Assembly: GCF_004342065.1 (NCBI RefSeq)
Contig: NZ_SLZU01000001.1
Span: 744,001-808,000 of the forward strand
Reading direction: 5' to 3'
DNA from: Primorskyibacter sedentarius
Lineage (GTDB): Bacteria; Pseudomonadota; Alphaproteobacteria; Rhodobacterales; Rhodobacteraceae
DNA: 64,000 bases
The notes beneath the pieces were generated by a model. That model was not told the DNA's origin. It worked only from the letters and a program-made list of their open reading frames with translations, and did not search any database. This document shows, piece after piece, positions 29,435 to 38,473 of this stretch. The position numbers were made by a program, and so were the translations under genes. The stretch's first letter is position 1. Every line of letters begins with the position of its first letter.

Positions 29435-29542
29435 CGCCTGGATCGTCCCGCGCCCGACCGGGTGCACCACCAGAGCTGTTGCGCTGCCGCGATTAGTCCC
29501 TAGTCTGCGCCTCAGGTCACGATCCGCGAGGGAGGCACCGCG

Positions 29543-30151
29543 ATGAAGCTCTTTTACAGCCCGACTTCACCCTATGTCCGCAAGGTCATGGTGATACTTC
29601 ACGAAACCGACCAGTTGCAGGACGTGTCGCTTGAGGAAACCAGCGGCACGCCGCTCGCCCCCGCGACAGGGCTGGCCGCAAAGAACCCGCTGACGAAGGT
29701 TCCGGCGCTGGAACGCCCTGATGGCTGCACTCTATATGACAGCCGGGTGATCTGCCGCTTTCTGGACGCGCGCGCCGATGCCGGGCTTTATCCCTCGGGG
29801 GCCCGGGGCTGGGAGACGCAGACACTGGAAGCAACCGGTGACGGAATCACCGATGCCGCGCTTCTGATGACCTACGAATCGCGCCTGCGGCCCGAAGCCC
29901 AGCAGATGGAAGCGTTCGTGGACGGGCAATGGGCCAAGATCGAGAATGCCTGCGCCGCTTTGAACGCCCGGTGGATCAGCCATCTGTCCGGGCCGCTCGA
30001 TGCGGGCCAGATTGCCGTGGCCTGTGCGCTGGCCTATGTCGATTTTCGTCATGACGCGCGCGGCTGGCGCAAGGGCAATGACGCGCTTGCAAATTGGTAT
30101 GCCAGTTTTGCCGAACGCGACTCCATGACAGCGACCGTCCCGCCGGCATAG
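29543..30151 (+). CDS. Glutathione S-transferase family protein
   Basis: A 202-residue protein with the GST layout: N-terminal thioredoxin-like domain (MKLFYSPTSPYVRKV, about residues 1-80, with the cis-proline KVPAL and the DSRVIC motif for glutathione binding) and an all-helical C-terminal domain (about 90-195). The position of the first catalytic Ser/Tyr is at the SPTSPY turn. It stands alone, with GAGGGAGGCACCGCG before ATG 29543. Substrate unknown. Confidence 0.88.
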   Translation: MKLFYSPTSPYVRKVMVILHETDQLQDVSLEETSGTPLAPATGLAAKNPLTKVPALERPDGCTLYDSRVICRFLDARADAGLYPSGARGWETQTLEATGDGITDAALLMTYESRLRPEAQQMEAFVDGQWAKIENACAALNARWISHLSGPLDAGQIAVACALAYVDFRHDARGWRKGNDALANWYASFAERDSMTATVPPA

Positions 30152-30181
30152 CGGCGGTCAGATCTTACCCAGACCAATCAA

Positions 30182-30210
30182 AAGGGCGCCCAGCCAATGC
30201 GGGCGCCCTT
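30182..30210. terminator. Bidirectional hairpin terminator between the GST and the outer-membrane barrel
   Basis: AAGGGCGCCC (30182-30191) and GGGCGCCCTT (30201-30210) form a perfect ten-base-pair stem with a nine-base loop. It lies between the convergent 3' ends of the GST gene and the beta-barrel gene. T-runs on either side are short (TTCTG), so it is probably shared but moderate. Confidence 0.7.
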
Positions 30211-30243
30211 CTGCATTCGATCCGAAAATCCGCAATCGCCGCG

Positions 30244-30897
30244 TCAGAACTTCAGCGTTACACCGAAATTAAGCGCGTTCGTCTTGATTTCCGTCTCCAG
30301 AGTGCCGTCGCCTTCGAGGTCGGCCTTATTGTTGGAATAGGTGAACTGGTATTCCCCGAAAACCGCGAACCGTTCGCTGAGATCATAGCTCACACCGGCC
30401 AGAACCCTGACGGCGGGACCCGTCACCTGATAGCCGAATGTCTTCTCGCCCCCGGCGGACTCCACATCCACATGCGGGATCGCCAGACCGATGCCGCCAC
30501 CGACATAAGGTGTGAAATCGTCCCAACGGTTCAGCCAGCGATGATAGGCGTTGACCGTGATCAGATTGAGCCCATCAGTGAATTCCATCCGGTCGAAACC
30601 GATATTTTCGCGTTCGGAATCAGGCGCATAGACCTTGGCATGAGTGAATTCGAGCCCGAAACCCAGACGCTCATCCCGCCACCACGTGCCGCGCAGACCG
30701 TAATAGGGCGGCATTTCAAAGGACTTGCCTTCCCAGCCGATCAACGCGTCATAGCTGCCACCATCGGGGTGGTTGCCCGTCGCACGGCTATGCGGCGCGG
30801 TTTGCCAGCCGGAATAGACGCTAAGCTCCATTTCCGCAGAAGCTGCGCCCGCCCCCATGCACAAAGCCAGGGCGGCAGAAAGAATCACCTTTTTCAT
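30244..30897 (-). CDS. Outer-membrane beta-barrel protein (LpxQ-like)
   Basis: A 217-residue protein with a Sec signal peptide (MKKVILSAALALCMGAGAASA, cleavage near residue 21) and alternating hydrophobic strands throughout, ending in a terminal Phe (GVTLKF), as outer-membrane barrels do. Segments such as YSGWQTAPHSRATG and GLRGTWWRDERLGFGLEFTH resemble barrels annotated as lipid A oxidase (LpxQ) in Rhizobiales and Rhodobacteraceae. The activity cannot be shown by eye; a plain structural barrel is possible. It is convergent with the GST gene and faces petA upstream. Confidence 0.7.
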   Translation of the reverse strand: MKKVILSAALALCMGAGAASAEMELSVYSGWQTAPHSRATGNHPDGGSYDALIGWEGKSFEMPPYYGLRGTWWRDERLGFGLEFTHAKVYAPDSERENIGFDRMEFTDGLNLITVNAYHRWLNRWDDFTPYVGGGIGLAIPHVDVESAGGEKTFGYQVTGPAVRVLAGVSYDLSERFAVFGEYQFTYSNNKADLEGDGTLETEIKTNALNFGVTLKF

Positions 30898-31120
30898 GGA
30901 GCAACCTCATCGGGCAGTCAGAGTGTATTTGACCCACTCATATAGGCCATTTAACGTCGGCTCAACCGCGACACATGCGCGCTAATCGACTTCACGTCAT
31001 TTTGTGTTCTGGACGGGCATACATAGCCCCGTTAAATACGCCCTCGGAAACGCTGCGGCCCAGACCGCGGCCAAAACCCGTATTGGCCGTTCTCAAGGCC
31101 CAACGAATGGAGTTAACCTC

Positions 31121-31690
31121 GTGTCCCACGCAGAAGATCACGAAGGCACCCGTAGGGATTTCCTCTACTACGCCACGGCAGGCGCCGGGGCGGTGGCTAC
31201 CGGTGCTGCAGTCTGGCCTCTCGTCAATCAGATGAACCCTGCCGCCGACGTGCGCGCGCTGGCCTCGATCCAGGTCGATATCAGCGGTGTCGAAGAGGGC
31301 ACGCAGTTAACCGTCAAATGGTTGGGCAAGCCGGTGTTCTTTCGTCACCGCACCCAGACCGAAATCGACGAGGCCCGTGCCGTAGACGTGGACACCCTGA
31401 TCGATCCCACCGCACAGAACCCGAATGTCGGCAATGGCGCGCCTGCCCCTGCCACCGACCAGAACCGCGCGCTTGACGAAGACGGCAAGTGGCTGGTCAT
31501 GATCGGCGTCTGCACCCATCTGGGCTGCGTTCCGATCGGCAACGGCTCTGGCGAGTTCGACGGCTGGTTCTGTCCGTGCCACGGATCGCATTACGACAGT
31601 GCCGGACGCATCCGCAAAGGCCCGGCCCCGCAGAACCTGCATGTCCCGGTCGCCGAATTCGTCGACGAAACCACGATCAAACTGGGTTAA
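31121..31690 (+). CDS. petA: Ubiquinol-cytochrome c reductase Rieske iron-sulfur subunit
   Basis: A 189-residue subunit that takes one electron from ubiquinol in the cytochrome bc1 complex. The twin-arginine region [18 protein letters not shown] (residues 11-28) doubles as transmembrane anchor and Tat signal. The 2Fe-2S cluster is bound by Cys131/His133 (CTHLGC) and Cys151/His154 (CPCHGSHY). GTG 31121, with GGAG upstream, gives the right length; the earlier ATG 31004 adds a non-family N-terminus. First gene of petABC. Confidence 0.96.
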   Translation: MSHAEDHEGTRRDFLYYATAGAGAVATGAAVWPLVNQMNPAADVRALASIQVDISGVEEGTQLTVKWLGKPVFFRHRTQTEIDEARAVDVDTLIDPTAQNPNVGNGAPAPATDQNRALDEDGKWLVMIGVCTHLGCVPIGNGSGEFDGWFCPCHGSHYDSAGRIRKGPAPQNLHVPVAEFVDETTIKLG

Positions 31691-31700
31691 GGAGAGATCC

Positions 31701-33029
31701 ATGTCAGGAATTCCTCACGACCATTACGAGCCGCGCACCGGAACCGAGAAGTGGGTCCACTCACGGCTTCCGATCGTTGGCTTGCTCTATGACACGCTTA
31801 TGATCCCGACCCCAAAGAACCTGAACTGGATGTGGATCTGGGGCATTGTTCTGACGTTCTGCCTTGTTTTGCAGATCGTGACGGGCATCGTGCTGGCAAT
31901 GCACTACACACCGCATGTCGACATGGCCTTTGCCTCTGTCGAACATATCATGCGCGACGTGAACGGCGGCCACATGCTGCGGTATCTGCATGCAAACGGC
32001 GCTTCGCTGTTCTTCGTGGCCGTCTACGCCCACATCTTCCGCGGTCTCTACTACGGGTCGTACAAGGCCCCGCGCGAGATCACGTGGATCATCGGCATGC
32101 TGATCTACCTGTGCATGATGGGCACTGCCTTCATGGGCTACGTTCTGCCCTGGGGCCAGATGTCCTTCTGGGGTGCGACCGTGATCACCGGCCTGTTCGG
32201 CGCGATCCCGTTCATCGGCGAGCCTATCCAGACCTGGCTTCTGGGCGGACCGGCTGTGGACAACGCCACGCTGAACCGGTTCTTCTCGCTGCACTACCTG
32301 CTGCCCTTCGTGATCGCAGCGCTGGTGGCCGTGCATATCTGGGCCTTCCACTCGACCGGCAACAACAACCCCACCGGGGTTGAGGTGCGCCGCGCATCGA
32401 AAGCCGAGGCCGAAAAGGACACTGTTCCGTTCTGGCCCTACTTCGTGATCAAGGACCTGTTCGCGCTGGCCGTGATCATGGTGATCTTCTTCGCAATTGT
32501 CGGCTTCATGCCCAACTACCTGGGTCACCCCGACAACTATATCGAAGCCAACCCGCTGGCGACGCCCGCGCATATCGTTCCCGAATGGTACTTCCTGCCC
32601 TTCTACGCGATCCTGCGTGCCTTCACCTCCGAAGTCTGGGTTGTTCAGATCGCCTCTTTCATCACTGGTGGCCTGATCGACGCGAAGTTCTTCGGTGTTC
32701 TGGCGATGTTCGGCGCGATTGCAGTCATGGCGCTGGCGCCCTGGCTCGACACCTCCTCGGTACGTTCGGGCCGCTATCGCCCGATGTTCAAGTGGTGGTT
32801 CGCGCTGCTGGTCATCGACTTCATCGTCCTGATGTGGCTGGGGGCAATGCCCGCGGAAGAGCCCTATGCGTCCTTCTCGCTGATCGCATCGGCGTATTGG
32901 TTCGGCTATTTCCTCGTGATCCTGCCGCTGCTTGGCGTGATCGAAAAGCCGCAGGCCCAGCCCGCGACGATCGAGGAAGACTTCAACGCCCACTACGCCA
33001 AGCCGTCCGACACGGCTCCGGCGGAATGA
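31701..33029 (+). CDS. petB: Cytochrome b subunit of the bc1 complex
   Basis: A 442-residue polytopic protein with eight transmembrane helices and the His pairs that hold hemes bL and bH (for example HANGASLFF and [10 protein letters not shown], and LHYLLPFV with [11 protein letters not shown]). The Qo-site PEWY motif reads [15 protein letters not shown]. It carries quinol oxidation and quinone reduction. ATG 31701 follows GGAGAGATCC, ten bases after petA. The frame can be read from 31599, but that part is petA out of phase. Confidence 0.97.
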   Translation: MSGIPHDHYEPRTGTEKWVHSRLPIVGLLYDTLMIPTPKNLNWMWIWGIVLTFCLVLQIVTGIVLAMHYTPHVDMAFASVEHIMRDVNGGHMLRYLHANGASLFFVAVYAHIFRGLYYGSYKAPREITWIIGMLIYLCMMGTAFMGYVLPWGQMSFWGATVITGLFGAIPFIGEPIQTWLLGGPAVDNATLNRFFSLHYLLPFVIAALVAVHIWAFHSTGNNNPTGVEVRRASKAEAEKDTVPFWPYFVIKDLFALAVIMVIFFAIVGFMPNYLGHPDNYIEANPLATPAHIVPEWYFLPFYAILRAFTSEVWVVQIASFITGGLIDAKFFGVLAMFGAIAVMALAPWLDTSSVRSGRYRPMFKWWFALLVIDFIVLMWLGAMPAEEPYASFSLIASAYWFGYFLVILPLLGVIEKPQAQPATIEEDFNAHYAKPSDTAPAE

Positions 33030-33046
33030 ACAGGGGACTGACAGGC

Positions 33047-33844
33047 ATGTTCAAGAAACTCACCATCGCGGCTGTCACGGTCCTGGGCCTCACCTCTGGC
33101 AGCGCCTTTGCTGCCGGCGATGAGGGCCATGTCGAAGACTTCGCCTTCTCCTACGAAGGCCCCTTCGGCAGCTATGACCAGAACCAGCTGCAGCGCGGCC
33201 TCAAGGTTTACACCGAGGTTTGCGCCGCCTGCCACGGGCTGAAGTTCGTCCCGCTGCGCACGCTTGGCGACGAAGGCGGCCCGGGCTTCACCGAAGAACA
33301 GGTTCGCGCCTATGCCGCCGAGAATTTCGAAGTGTTCGACGCCGAGCTGGATGACTTCCGTCCCGCTGGCCCCGTCGACAAGTTCCCGGCGAATGACGCA
33401 GTTGGCGCACCTGACCTGTCGCTGATGGCGAAGGCGCGTGCGGGCTTCCACGGCCCCTACGGTTCCGGCCTCAACCAGCTGTTCCGCGGCATTGGCGGGG
33501 CGGAATACATCGCGTCGCTCCTGTCGGGCTATACCGGCGAGGAAAAAGTCGAAGCAGGCACCACCTTCTACGAAAACCACGCCTTCCCGGGCGGTTGGAT
33601 TTCGATGGCACCGCCGCTATCCGATGAAATGGTCGAGTTTGACGACGGCCACAGCAACACCGTGCACCACATGTCGCAGGACGTTGCTGCCTTTCTGATG
33701 TGGACCGCAGAGCCCAAAATGATGGCGCGCCAGCATGCGGGTTTTGTCGCCGTGCTGTTCCTGACCGTGCTGTCCGTGCTGCTCTACCTCACGAACAAGC
33801 GCATCTGGGCGCCACTCAAAGGCAAGCACAAGCCCGAGGCGTAA
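33047..33844 (+). CDS. petC: Cytochrome c1 of the bc1 complex
   Basis: A 265-residue periplasmic heme protein anchored by a C-terminal helix (about 233-252, [19 protein letters not shown]). A Sec signal peptide ends near residue 22 (GSAFA). The heme attachment motif CAACH is at residues 59-63 and the sixth ligand is Met187 in ISMAPPL. I preferred ATG 33047, with AGGGGA at good spacing and a standard signal peptide, over ATG 33026, which overlaps the petB stop and would add seven residues. A strong terminator follows. Confidence 0.95.
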   Translation: MFKKLTIAAVTVLGLTSGSAFAAGDEGHVEDFAFSYEGPFGSYDQNQLQRGLKVYTEVCAACHGLKFVPLRTLGDEGGPGFTEEQVRAYAAENFEVFDAELDDFRPAGPVDKFPANDAVGAPDLSLMAKARAGFHGPYGSGLNQLFRGIGGAEYIASLLSGYTGEEKVEAGTTFYENHAFPGGWISMAPPLSDEMVEFDDGHSNTVHHMSQDVAAFLMWTAEPKMMARQHAGFVAVLFLTVLSVLLYLTNKRIWAPLKGKHKPEA

Positions 33845-33870
33845 ACCCTTCGACGTTTGGATAGACCATG

Positions 33871-33902
33871 AAAAGCCCTGCTCACGCGGGGCTTTTCTTT
33901 TT
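33871..33902 (+). terminator. Rho-independent terminator of petABC
   Basis: AAAAGCCC (33871-33878) pairs with GGGCTTTT (33889-33896) around a ten-base loop; CTTTTT follows. This is a textbook strong terminator 27 bases after the petC stop. Confidence 0.88.
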
Positions 33903-34077
33903 GGAACGACTGGCAAGTGAAGGCAGCAATGCTGCGAATGCACAGCATGTTCCGGAATGTTTGGCTTGAGCCCACACGCATTGAGATCACACGCAGGTCC
34001 AATGTCTGCTGTTGAGCATTTTGCCTGATGATGCTTTGTAAGTGCGGAACGAAGCTGTCAGATCTGAGCACAAACTC

Positions 34078-34863
34078 ATGCAATGGATACTTCAGGATTT
34101 TGAGGACACTCGGAAAATGGCTGATGCACTTGATCAGCTGGAAATTCCGTACACGTGGCACAAAGTCGTTCCGTTCATCGGCGAACTGACACCGGCCCCG
34201 ACGATCAGCGACCCGAACGCAGTGGTCATGTTCGGTTCTTATGCCCTATGGCGCTACGCACAGGCCAATAACCTGAAGCCCGGCGTCTTCAAAATCAGAC
34301 CATTTGTCCATGAAGCACCGTGGCACCCATTTCTTCTTAATGGCGCGGATGCTCTTTTCCTGACACTGCGCGACGTTCCTGAACAGCTGCCGGACGACGG
34401 GAAAGACTGGTTCTTACGCCCGGTGCAAGACAGCAAGGAGGAGCCGGGAAACGTAAAGTCCGCTCGTGAAATCATCGATTTGGCCAACAAGGTACTCGCC
34501 CTTGAAGCACACGAGATACCAAATGGCTCACTTCGTCACGATACGGAAATGATGTTCACAAAGCCCGTTCGCATACTCAAAGAATGGCGTCTGTGGGCGG
34601 TGAGAGACGAGATCGTAACGTTCTCTCTTTACAAGGACGGCTCGCGCGTCGTTTACCGGCATGAAATTGATGACGACGCCTTGGAGTTTGCAAAGATGCT
34701 GGTCAAGGCGAACCCAGATTACGTGCCCGCCTATGTTATCGACATCTGTCGCACGGATGATGGGCTAAAGATGCTCGAAACGAATTGCATCAACGCTGCG
34801 GGTTTCTATGAGGCTGACTTGTCGAAGCTGGTCTCGTCGATCGACGAGTTTTCGCCGGGCTAA
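34078..34863 (+). CDS. ATP-grasp domain protein (DUF4343-like), possibly acquired
   Basis: A 261-residue protein starting at ATG 34078 (MQWILQDFEDTRKMA). The C-terminal half has the ATP-grasp pattern: KPVRILKEWRLWAVRDEIVTF, then YVIDICRTDDGLKMLETNCIN, where the paired Asp and Glu/Asn would hold Mg-ATP. Such enzymes usually ligate a carboxylate to an amine. GC is visibly lower than the neighbours and the gene stands alone on its strand between petABC and thiBPQ. GTG 34042 is a possible longer start but lacks a good ribosome site. The substrate is unknown; members of this group occur in phages and mobile islands. Confidence 0.72.
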   Translation: MQWILQDFEDTRKMADALDQLEIPYTWHKVVPFIGELTPAPTISDPNAVVMFGSYALWRYAQANNLKPGVFKIRPFVHEAPWHPFLLNGADALFLTLRDVPEQLPDDGKDWFLRPVQDSKEEPGNVKSAREIIDLANKVLALEAHEIPNGSLRHDTEMMFTKPVRILKEWRLWAVRDEIVTFSLYKDGSRVVYRHEIDDDALEFAKMLVKANPDYVPAYVIDICRTDDGLKMLETNCINAAGFYEADLSKLVSSIDEFSPG

Positions 34864-35083
34864 CATCAGAAACTGACATCTGTGCAGTCGCCGCGTTGTG
34901 TCGCTAAATCCTGCCGGCCGGACCTTTACGCAGATGCGTGCAGAAGCCAAAATTCTACACCGGTCATCGCGTCCGGTGTCATTCCTTCGCTGTGAACCAA
35001 GCTGCACCATCCTCCAGAAAGTCCGTTCAAGTGCGTATGACACCGACGTCCAGCACGCTATGCAGAGTTTAACTGCGATATCG

Positions 35084-35779
35084 CTAGCGGCCCAGATAGG
35101 CCCGCAATGCCTCTGGCGGGTCTGAAAACAGACTATCGGTCAGAAATGGCCCCTGCGCCGATCCAGCATCAACAAAGATGGTCTGCGACGCGAAACGCTG
35201 CGCGTCTTGCGGATCATGGCTGACCATCAGGACATGCGCCCCGATCTCGTCCGCCACCTTGCCGACCACGTCCAGCATCTCGACCTTCAGCGCTGGACCA
35301 AGCGCCGCAAACGGCTCGTCCAGTGCCATGATCGGGCGGGCCTGTAACAGCACCCGCGCCAGCGCCGCGCGGCTGATCTGACCACCGGACAGCCCCGAGG
35401 GACGCCGGTCCTCCATCCCTGCCAACCCGACACGCTCCAGTGCGGCAGAGATCACCCTGCGGTCGGACTTCTGCAAACGACCATCGGGATGCAATGCCAG
35501 CCCCAGGTTCTGCGCCACGGTCAAATGCGGAAACAGGTTGTTGTCCTGAAACAGCATCGCCACGGGCCGTTTTCCCGGTGCATCATGGGTGATCTCGACG
35601 CCATTCCAAAGGATCCGCCCCGCATGCGGCGGCCGGAAGCCTGCGATCGCGTCCAGAAGCGTGGACTTGCCTGCCCCGGACGGGCCGATGATCGCGACAC
35701 GCTCCGCTGAGCCGAGGCTTAAGTCGGCAGAAACGCGGAACGCCCCCGCCCCTATCACAAGGTTTTCAAGAACCAGCAT
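35084..35779 (-). CDS. thiQ: Thiamine ABC transporter ATP-binding protein
   Basis: A 231-residue ATPase that drives thiamine import. Walker A GPSGAGKST, signature LSGGQISRAALAR, Walker B MALDEPFAALG and H-loop VSHDPQDA are complete. The D-loop reads AALG rather than the usual ALD. It overlaps thiP by 14 bases. ATG 35779 gives MLVLENLVIG; the longer frame to 35830 lies in thiP. With thiB and thiP under a TPP riboswitch, assignment to thiamine transport is firm. Confidence 0.93.
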   Translation of the reverse strand: MLVLENLVIGAGAFRVSADLSLGSAERVAIIGPSGAGKSTLLDAIAGFRPPHAGRILWNGVEITHDAPGKRPVAMLFQDNNLFPHLTVAQNLGLALHPDGRLQKSDRRVISAALERVGLAGMEDRRPSGLSGGQISRAALARVLLQARPIMALDEPFAALGPALKVEMLDVVGKVADEIGAHVLMVSHDPQDAQRFASQTIFVDAGSAQGPFLTDSLFSDPPEALRAYLGR

Positions 35780-37283
35780 TTGCGCGGCCTCCCCTGTCGA
35801 AACACCAGAATAGCCCAAGGCTGAGCGCAAGAAGCAGTACCGCGGCCGCGGCTGCCTGATCCATCCGGTAAGCCCCCATCAGGCGGTAGATCTGCAAGGG
35901 GAGTGTGGCCCGGTCGGGATCGGCAAAGAGGGCGATCACGCCCAGATCCCCCATCGACAGGGCCGCGCAAAGACCGGCGGAAAAGCCCAAGGGGCGGCGC
36001 ATACGCGGCAGGTAGACCCAGCGCAACCATGCCAGCGGGCTAAGCGCCAATGCGTCGCCCAACCGGCCAAAGTCCTTCTGCAGCGCCTCTGCCTCTGGCC
36101 GCAGGATGCGCAGCACGAAGGGCAGCGACAGCAGCGCATTGACCACGCCCGTCACCGGCAGCGCCAGCGCAAACGGATTGGCAAACTCGCGCAGGATCAG
36201 GAACAGCCCAGTGCCCAGCACCAGTGGCGACAGCGCGATACCCGCAAGGCCCAACAACTCTCCGCGACGCGTGGCCAGCGGGATGGCCCAGAGGATGCAA
36301 AGCAGTGTTGATGCCAGAGCCACCGCCAGCGAATGCGCCGCTGCAATCCACACCGGACCCGGCAGGCTGAACAGGCCAAGCGCACCGCGCGCCGCCACCA
36401 ACCCCAGCGGCAAGAGCAGGAAGAGCGCCACAAGCAGCAGCCAGAGCGCATCCAGCGCGCGCAGGCCAGGGCTGTTCGTGTCCCAGCGCGGCACCACGCG
36501 GTCAAGCCCCTGCGCCCCCAGCCCAGTGCCGGACAGGCGCAGCGCCACCAGCCCGGCAACCAGCGCCATCCCAAGCTGCACCAGCGCAAGAGAGGCCGCA
36601 TGGGCGAGGTCGAAATCAAACCGCACCGCCTGATAGATCGCCAGTTCCAGCGTCGTCGCACGTGGTCCGCCCCCCAAGGTCAGCGCCACGGCAAAGGATG
36701 ACAGGCAGATGACAAAGATCACCGCGAAGGCCCCCGGCAGGATCGAGGCCAGCATCGGTCGCTCCAGCACCCGGAACACATCGCGCGAGGTGAAACCAAG
36801 CGTTGCGGCCAGCCGGAAACGCTCACCGGGGATGGCCAGCCAGCCCTGCAGGATCAGCCGGGTCGCCAGCGGCAGGTTAAAGAAAACATGCGCAAGGATC
36901 ACGCCATGCAGCCCGTAGATCGACACTTCGGGCAGACCCAAGGCCTCTAACAGACGGTTCAGCACGCCGGACCGGCCAAAGACGGCAAGCAAACCCAGAA
37001 TGGCCACGATCACCGGCAGGATGAACGGCGCGCCGAGCAGTGCGATCAGCAAGGCGCGACCGGGAAAGGCGCGCCGCGCCAGCGCCCGTGCAACGGGAAT
37101 GGCGAAGCCAACGCTGAGCGCCGCCGACAAAAGCGCCTGCATGACGGTAAACCGCAGCGCCGCCCAGTCGGCGGGCTCCAGCCCCGTCAGAACACCTGCG
37201 CGCCACGCCACCGCCGCCACCGGGCCCAGGGTCAGCCCGGCGACAAGCGATCCGGCGATCAGCGCGACAGGGCGCGTCGCCAT
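35766..37283 (-). CDS. thiP: Thiamine ABC transporter permease
   Basis: A 505-residue inner-membrane permease that is a tandem of two ABC permease modules with about twelve transmembrane helices, as in E. coli ThiP. Each half has an EAA-like loop (FRLAATLGFTSRDVFRVLERPML near residue 180, and FGRLGDALALSPLAWLRWVYLPRM in the second half). It overlaps thiB by 25 bases and thiQ by 14. It forms the whole channel, so no second permease gene is needed. Confidence 0.93.
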   Translation of the reverse strand: MATRPVALIAGSLVAGLTLGPVAAVAWRAGVLTGLEPADWAALRFTVMQALLSAALSVGFAIPVARALARRAFPGRALLIALLGAPFILPVIVAILGLLAVFGRSGVLNRLLEALGLPEVSIYGLHGVILAHVFFNLPLATRLILQGWLAIPGERFRLAATLGFTSRDVFRVLERPMLASILPGAFAVIFVICLSSFAVALTLGGGPRATTLELAIYQAVRFDFDLAHAASLALVQLGMALVAGLVALRLSGTGLGAQGLDRVVPRWDTNSPGLRALDALWLLLVALFLLLPLGLVAARGALGLFSLPGPVWIAAAHSLAVALASTLLCILWAIPLATRRGELLGLAGIALSPLVLGTGLFLILREFANPFALALPVTGVVNALLSLPFVLRILRPEAEALQKDFGRLGDALALSPLAWLRWVYLPRMRRPLGFSAGLCAALSMGDLGVIALFADPDRATLPLQIYRLMGAYRMDQAAAAAVLLLALSLGLFWCFDRGGRANAGS

Positions 37284-38242
37284 TCCTCAATCGCTTCGTC
37301 CTGCACGGCCGCGGCCTGCACCTCGTCAAAGAAGAGCGTCTTGTCCGGCAGGGGCAGCGTGTCGAAACCTTCGGGCCACTCGGACCTTGGCAAGGCGGCG
37401 GGCAGCGACCAGTTGCCGGTGGGGATCATCTGCTGGAATTCTCCGCTCAGGACATAGGCCATGAACTGATCGGCCAGTTCCGGCTGTTCGGTGGCGGCGA
37501 TTTTGCCGACCAGCTCGACCATGAAATAATGACCTTCGGGAAAGATCGCGGCGGCCTTTGTATCATCCTCTTCAGCGATGATGTGATAGGCGGGCGAGGT
37601 CGTGTAGCTGAGCACCATATCCGCCTCACCATCGGTGAACAGGCCGTAACTTTCCGACCAGCCCTTGGTGACAGTCAGGATCTTCGGCGCAAGCTGTTCC
37701 CACACGCTCTCCGCCTCGTCGCCGTAGACCGCCTTGACCCACAGCACCAGTGCCAGACCAGAGATCGAGCTGCGCGGGTCCTGAATGACGATCTTCAGAT
37801 CATCCGGCGCCGCAAGCAACGCCTCGAAGCTTTCAGGCGGGGTGTCGACGCGCGTCTTGTCATAGACAAAGGCGGTCTGGCTGTAGTTGAAGGGCAAAAA
37901 GGTCTCATCCGTCCAGGCGATGGGCAGCGTCAGGGGGGACAGATCCTGCCCATGCGGTCCGAACAACCCGCTGGTCCGCGCCTTGGCCGTCACATCCGTG
38001 TTCAGACCGATCACCACATCGGCGCGGGTCTTGTCGCCTTCCAGCATCAGCCGGGGCAGAAGGTCACCGGGTTTGTATTCCAGATCACAGCCGCAAAGCG
38101 CCTCGAACCCCGCCTCGATCGCCGGGCCGGGGCCCCATTCGGACGTGAAATAATCCGGGGCATAGACCGTCAGCACGGGCGTCTGCGCGCCTGCCATGCT
38201 GGCAATCATCATGCCCGCTGCAAATGTCAGGGCCTTTTTCAT
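37259..38242 (-). CDS. thiB: Thiamine ABC transporter substrate-binding protein
   Basis: A 327-residue periplasmic protein that binds thiamine and its phosphates. A Sec signal peptide (MKKALTFAAGMMIASMAGA) ends near residue 19. Family segments such as TVYAPDYFTSEWGPGP, WTDETFLPFNYSQTAFVYD and DPRSSISGLALVLWVK are visible. I chose ATG 38242 because AAGGAGG sits six bases before it; the nearby ATG 38248 is too close. First gene of thiB-thiP-thiQ, under the TPP riboswitch. Confidence 0.93.
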   Translation of the reverse strand: MKKALTFAAGMMIASMAGAQTPVLTVYAPDYFTSEWGPGPAIEAGFEALCGCDLEYKPGDLLPRLMLEGDKTRADVVIGLNTDVTAKARTSGLFGPHGQDLSPLTLPIAWTDETFLPFNYSQTAFVYDKTRVDTPPESFEALLAAPDDLKIVIQDPRSSISGLALVLWVKAVYGDEAESVWEQLAPKILTVTKGWSESYGLFTDGEADMVLSYTTSPAYHIIAEEDDTKAAAIFPEGHYFMVELVGKIAATEQPELADQFMAYVLSGEFQQMIPTGNWSLPAALPRSEWPEGFDTLPLPDKTLFFDEVQAAAVQDEAIEEWRRALSR

Positions 38243-38294
38243 CGGCATCCTCCTTTTTGCGGCAGATGGGCAAGATAAGGAGCATATGTCCGAT

Positions 38295-38376
38295 ACCTTC
38301 CCTCCGCCGGTGTTAACCGGGTCAGGTTCAACGGGTTCGCGTCGCGCATCTCAGCCCCTTGCAGGCACCCCGAGGT
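38295..38376 (-). promoter_or_regulatory. TPP riboswitch (THI element) upstream of thiB
   Basis: On the minus strand the element begins CTCGGGGTGCC, continues with GGGGCTGAGAT, then AACCCGTTGAACCTGACCCGG and TTAACACCGGCGGAGGGAAGG. These are the conserved segments of the thiamine-pyrophosphate aptamer: the pyrimidine-sensing CUGAGA and the pyrophosphate-binding helices. It starts about 135 bases upstream of thiB. Downstream, minus-strand CTCCTT (38282-38277) is complementary to the thiB Shine-Dalgarno AAGGAG (38255-38250), suggesting translational rather than transcriptional control. Confidence 0.95.
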
Positions 38377-38473
38377 GCGGCGATTGGTAAGGCCCCAAAG
38401 GCCCGGTTTCAAGCGAAATCCCTTGAGGGTCGGACGGCTCTGGCCTAACAGAGACGCCCAAAGGAGCCGTCCC

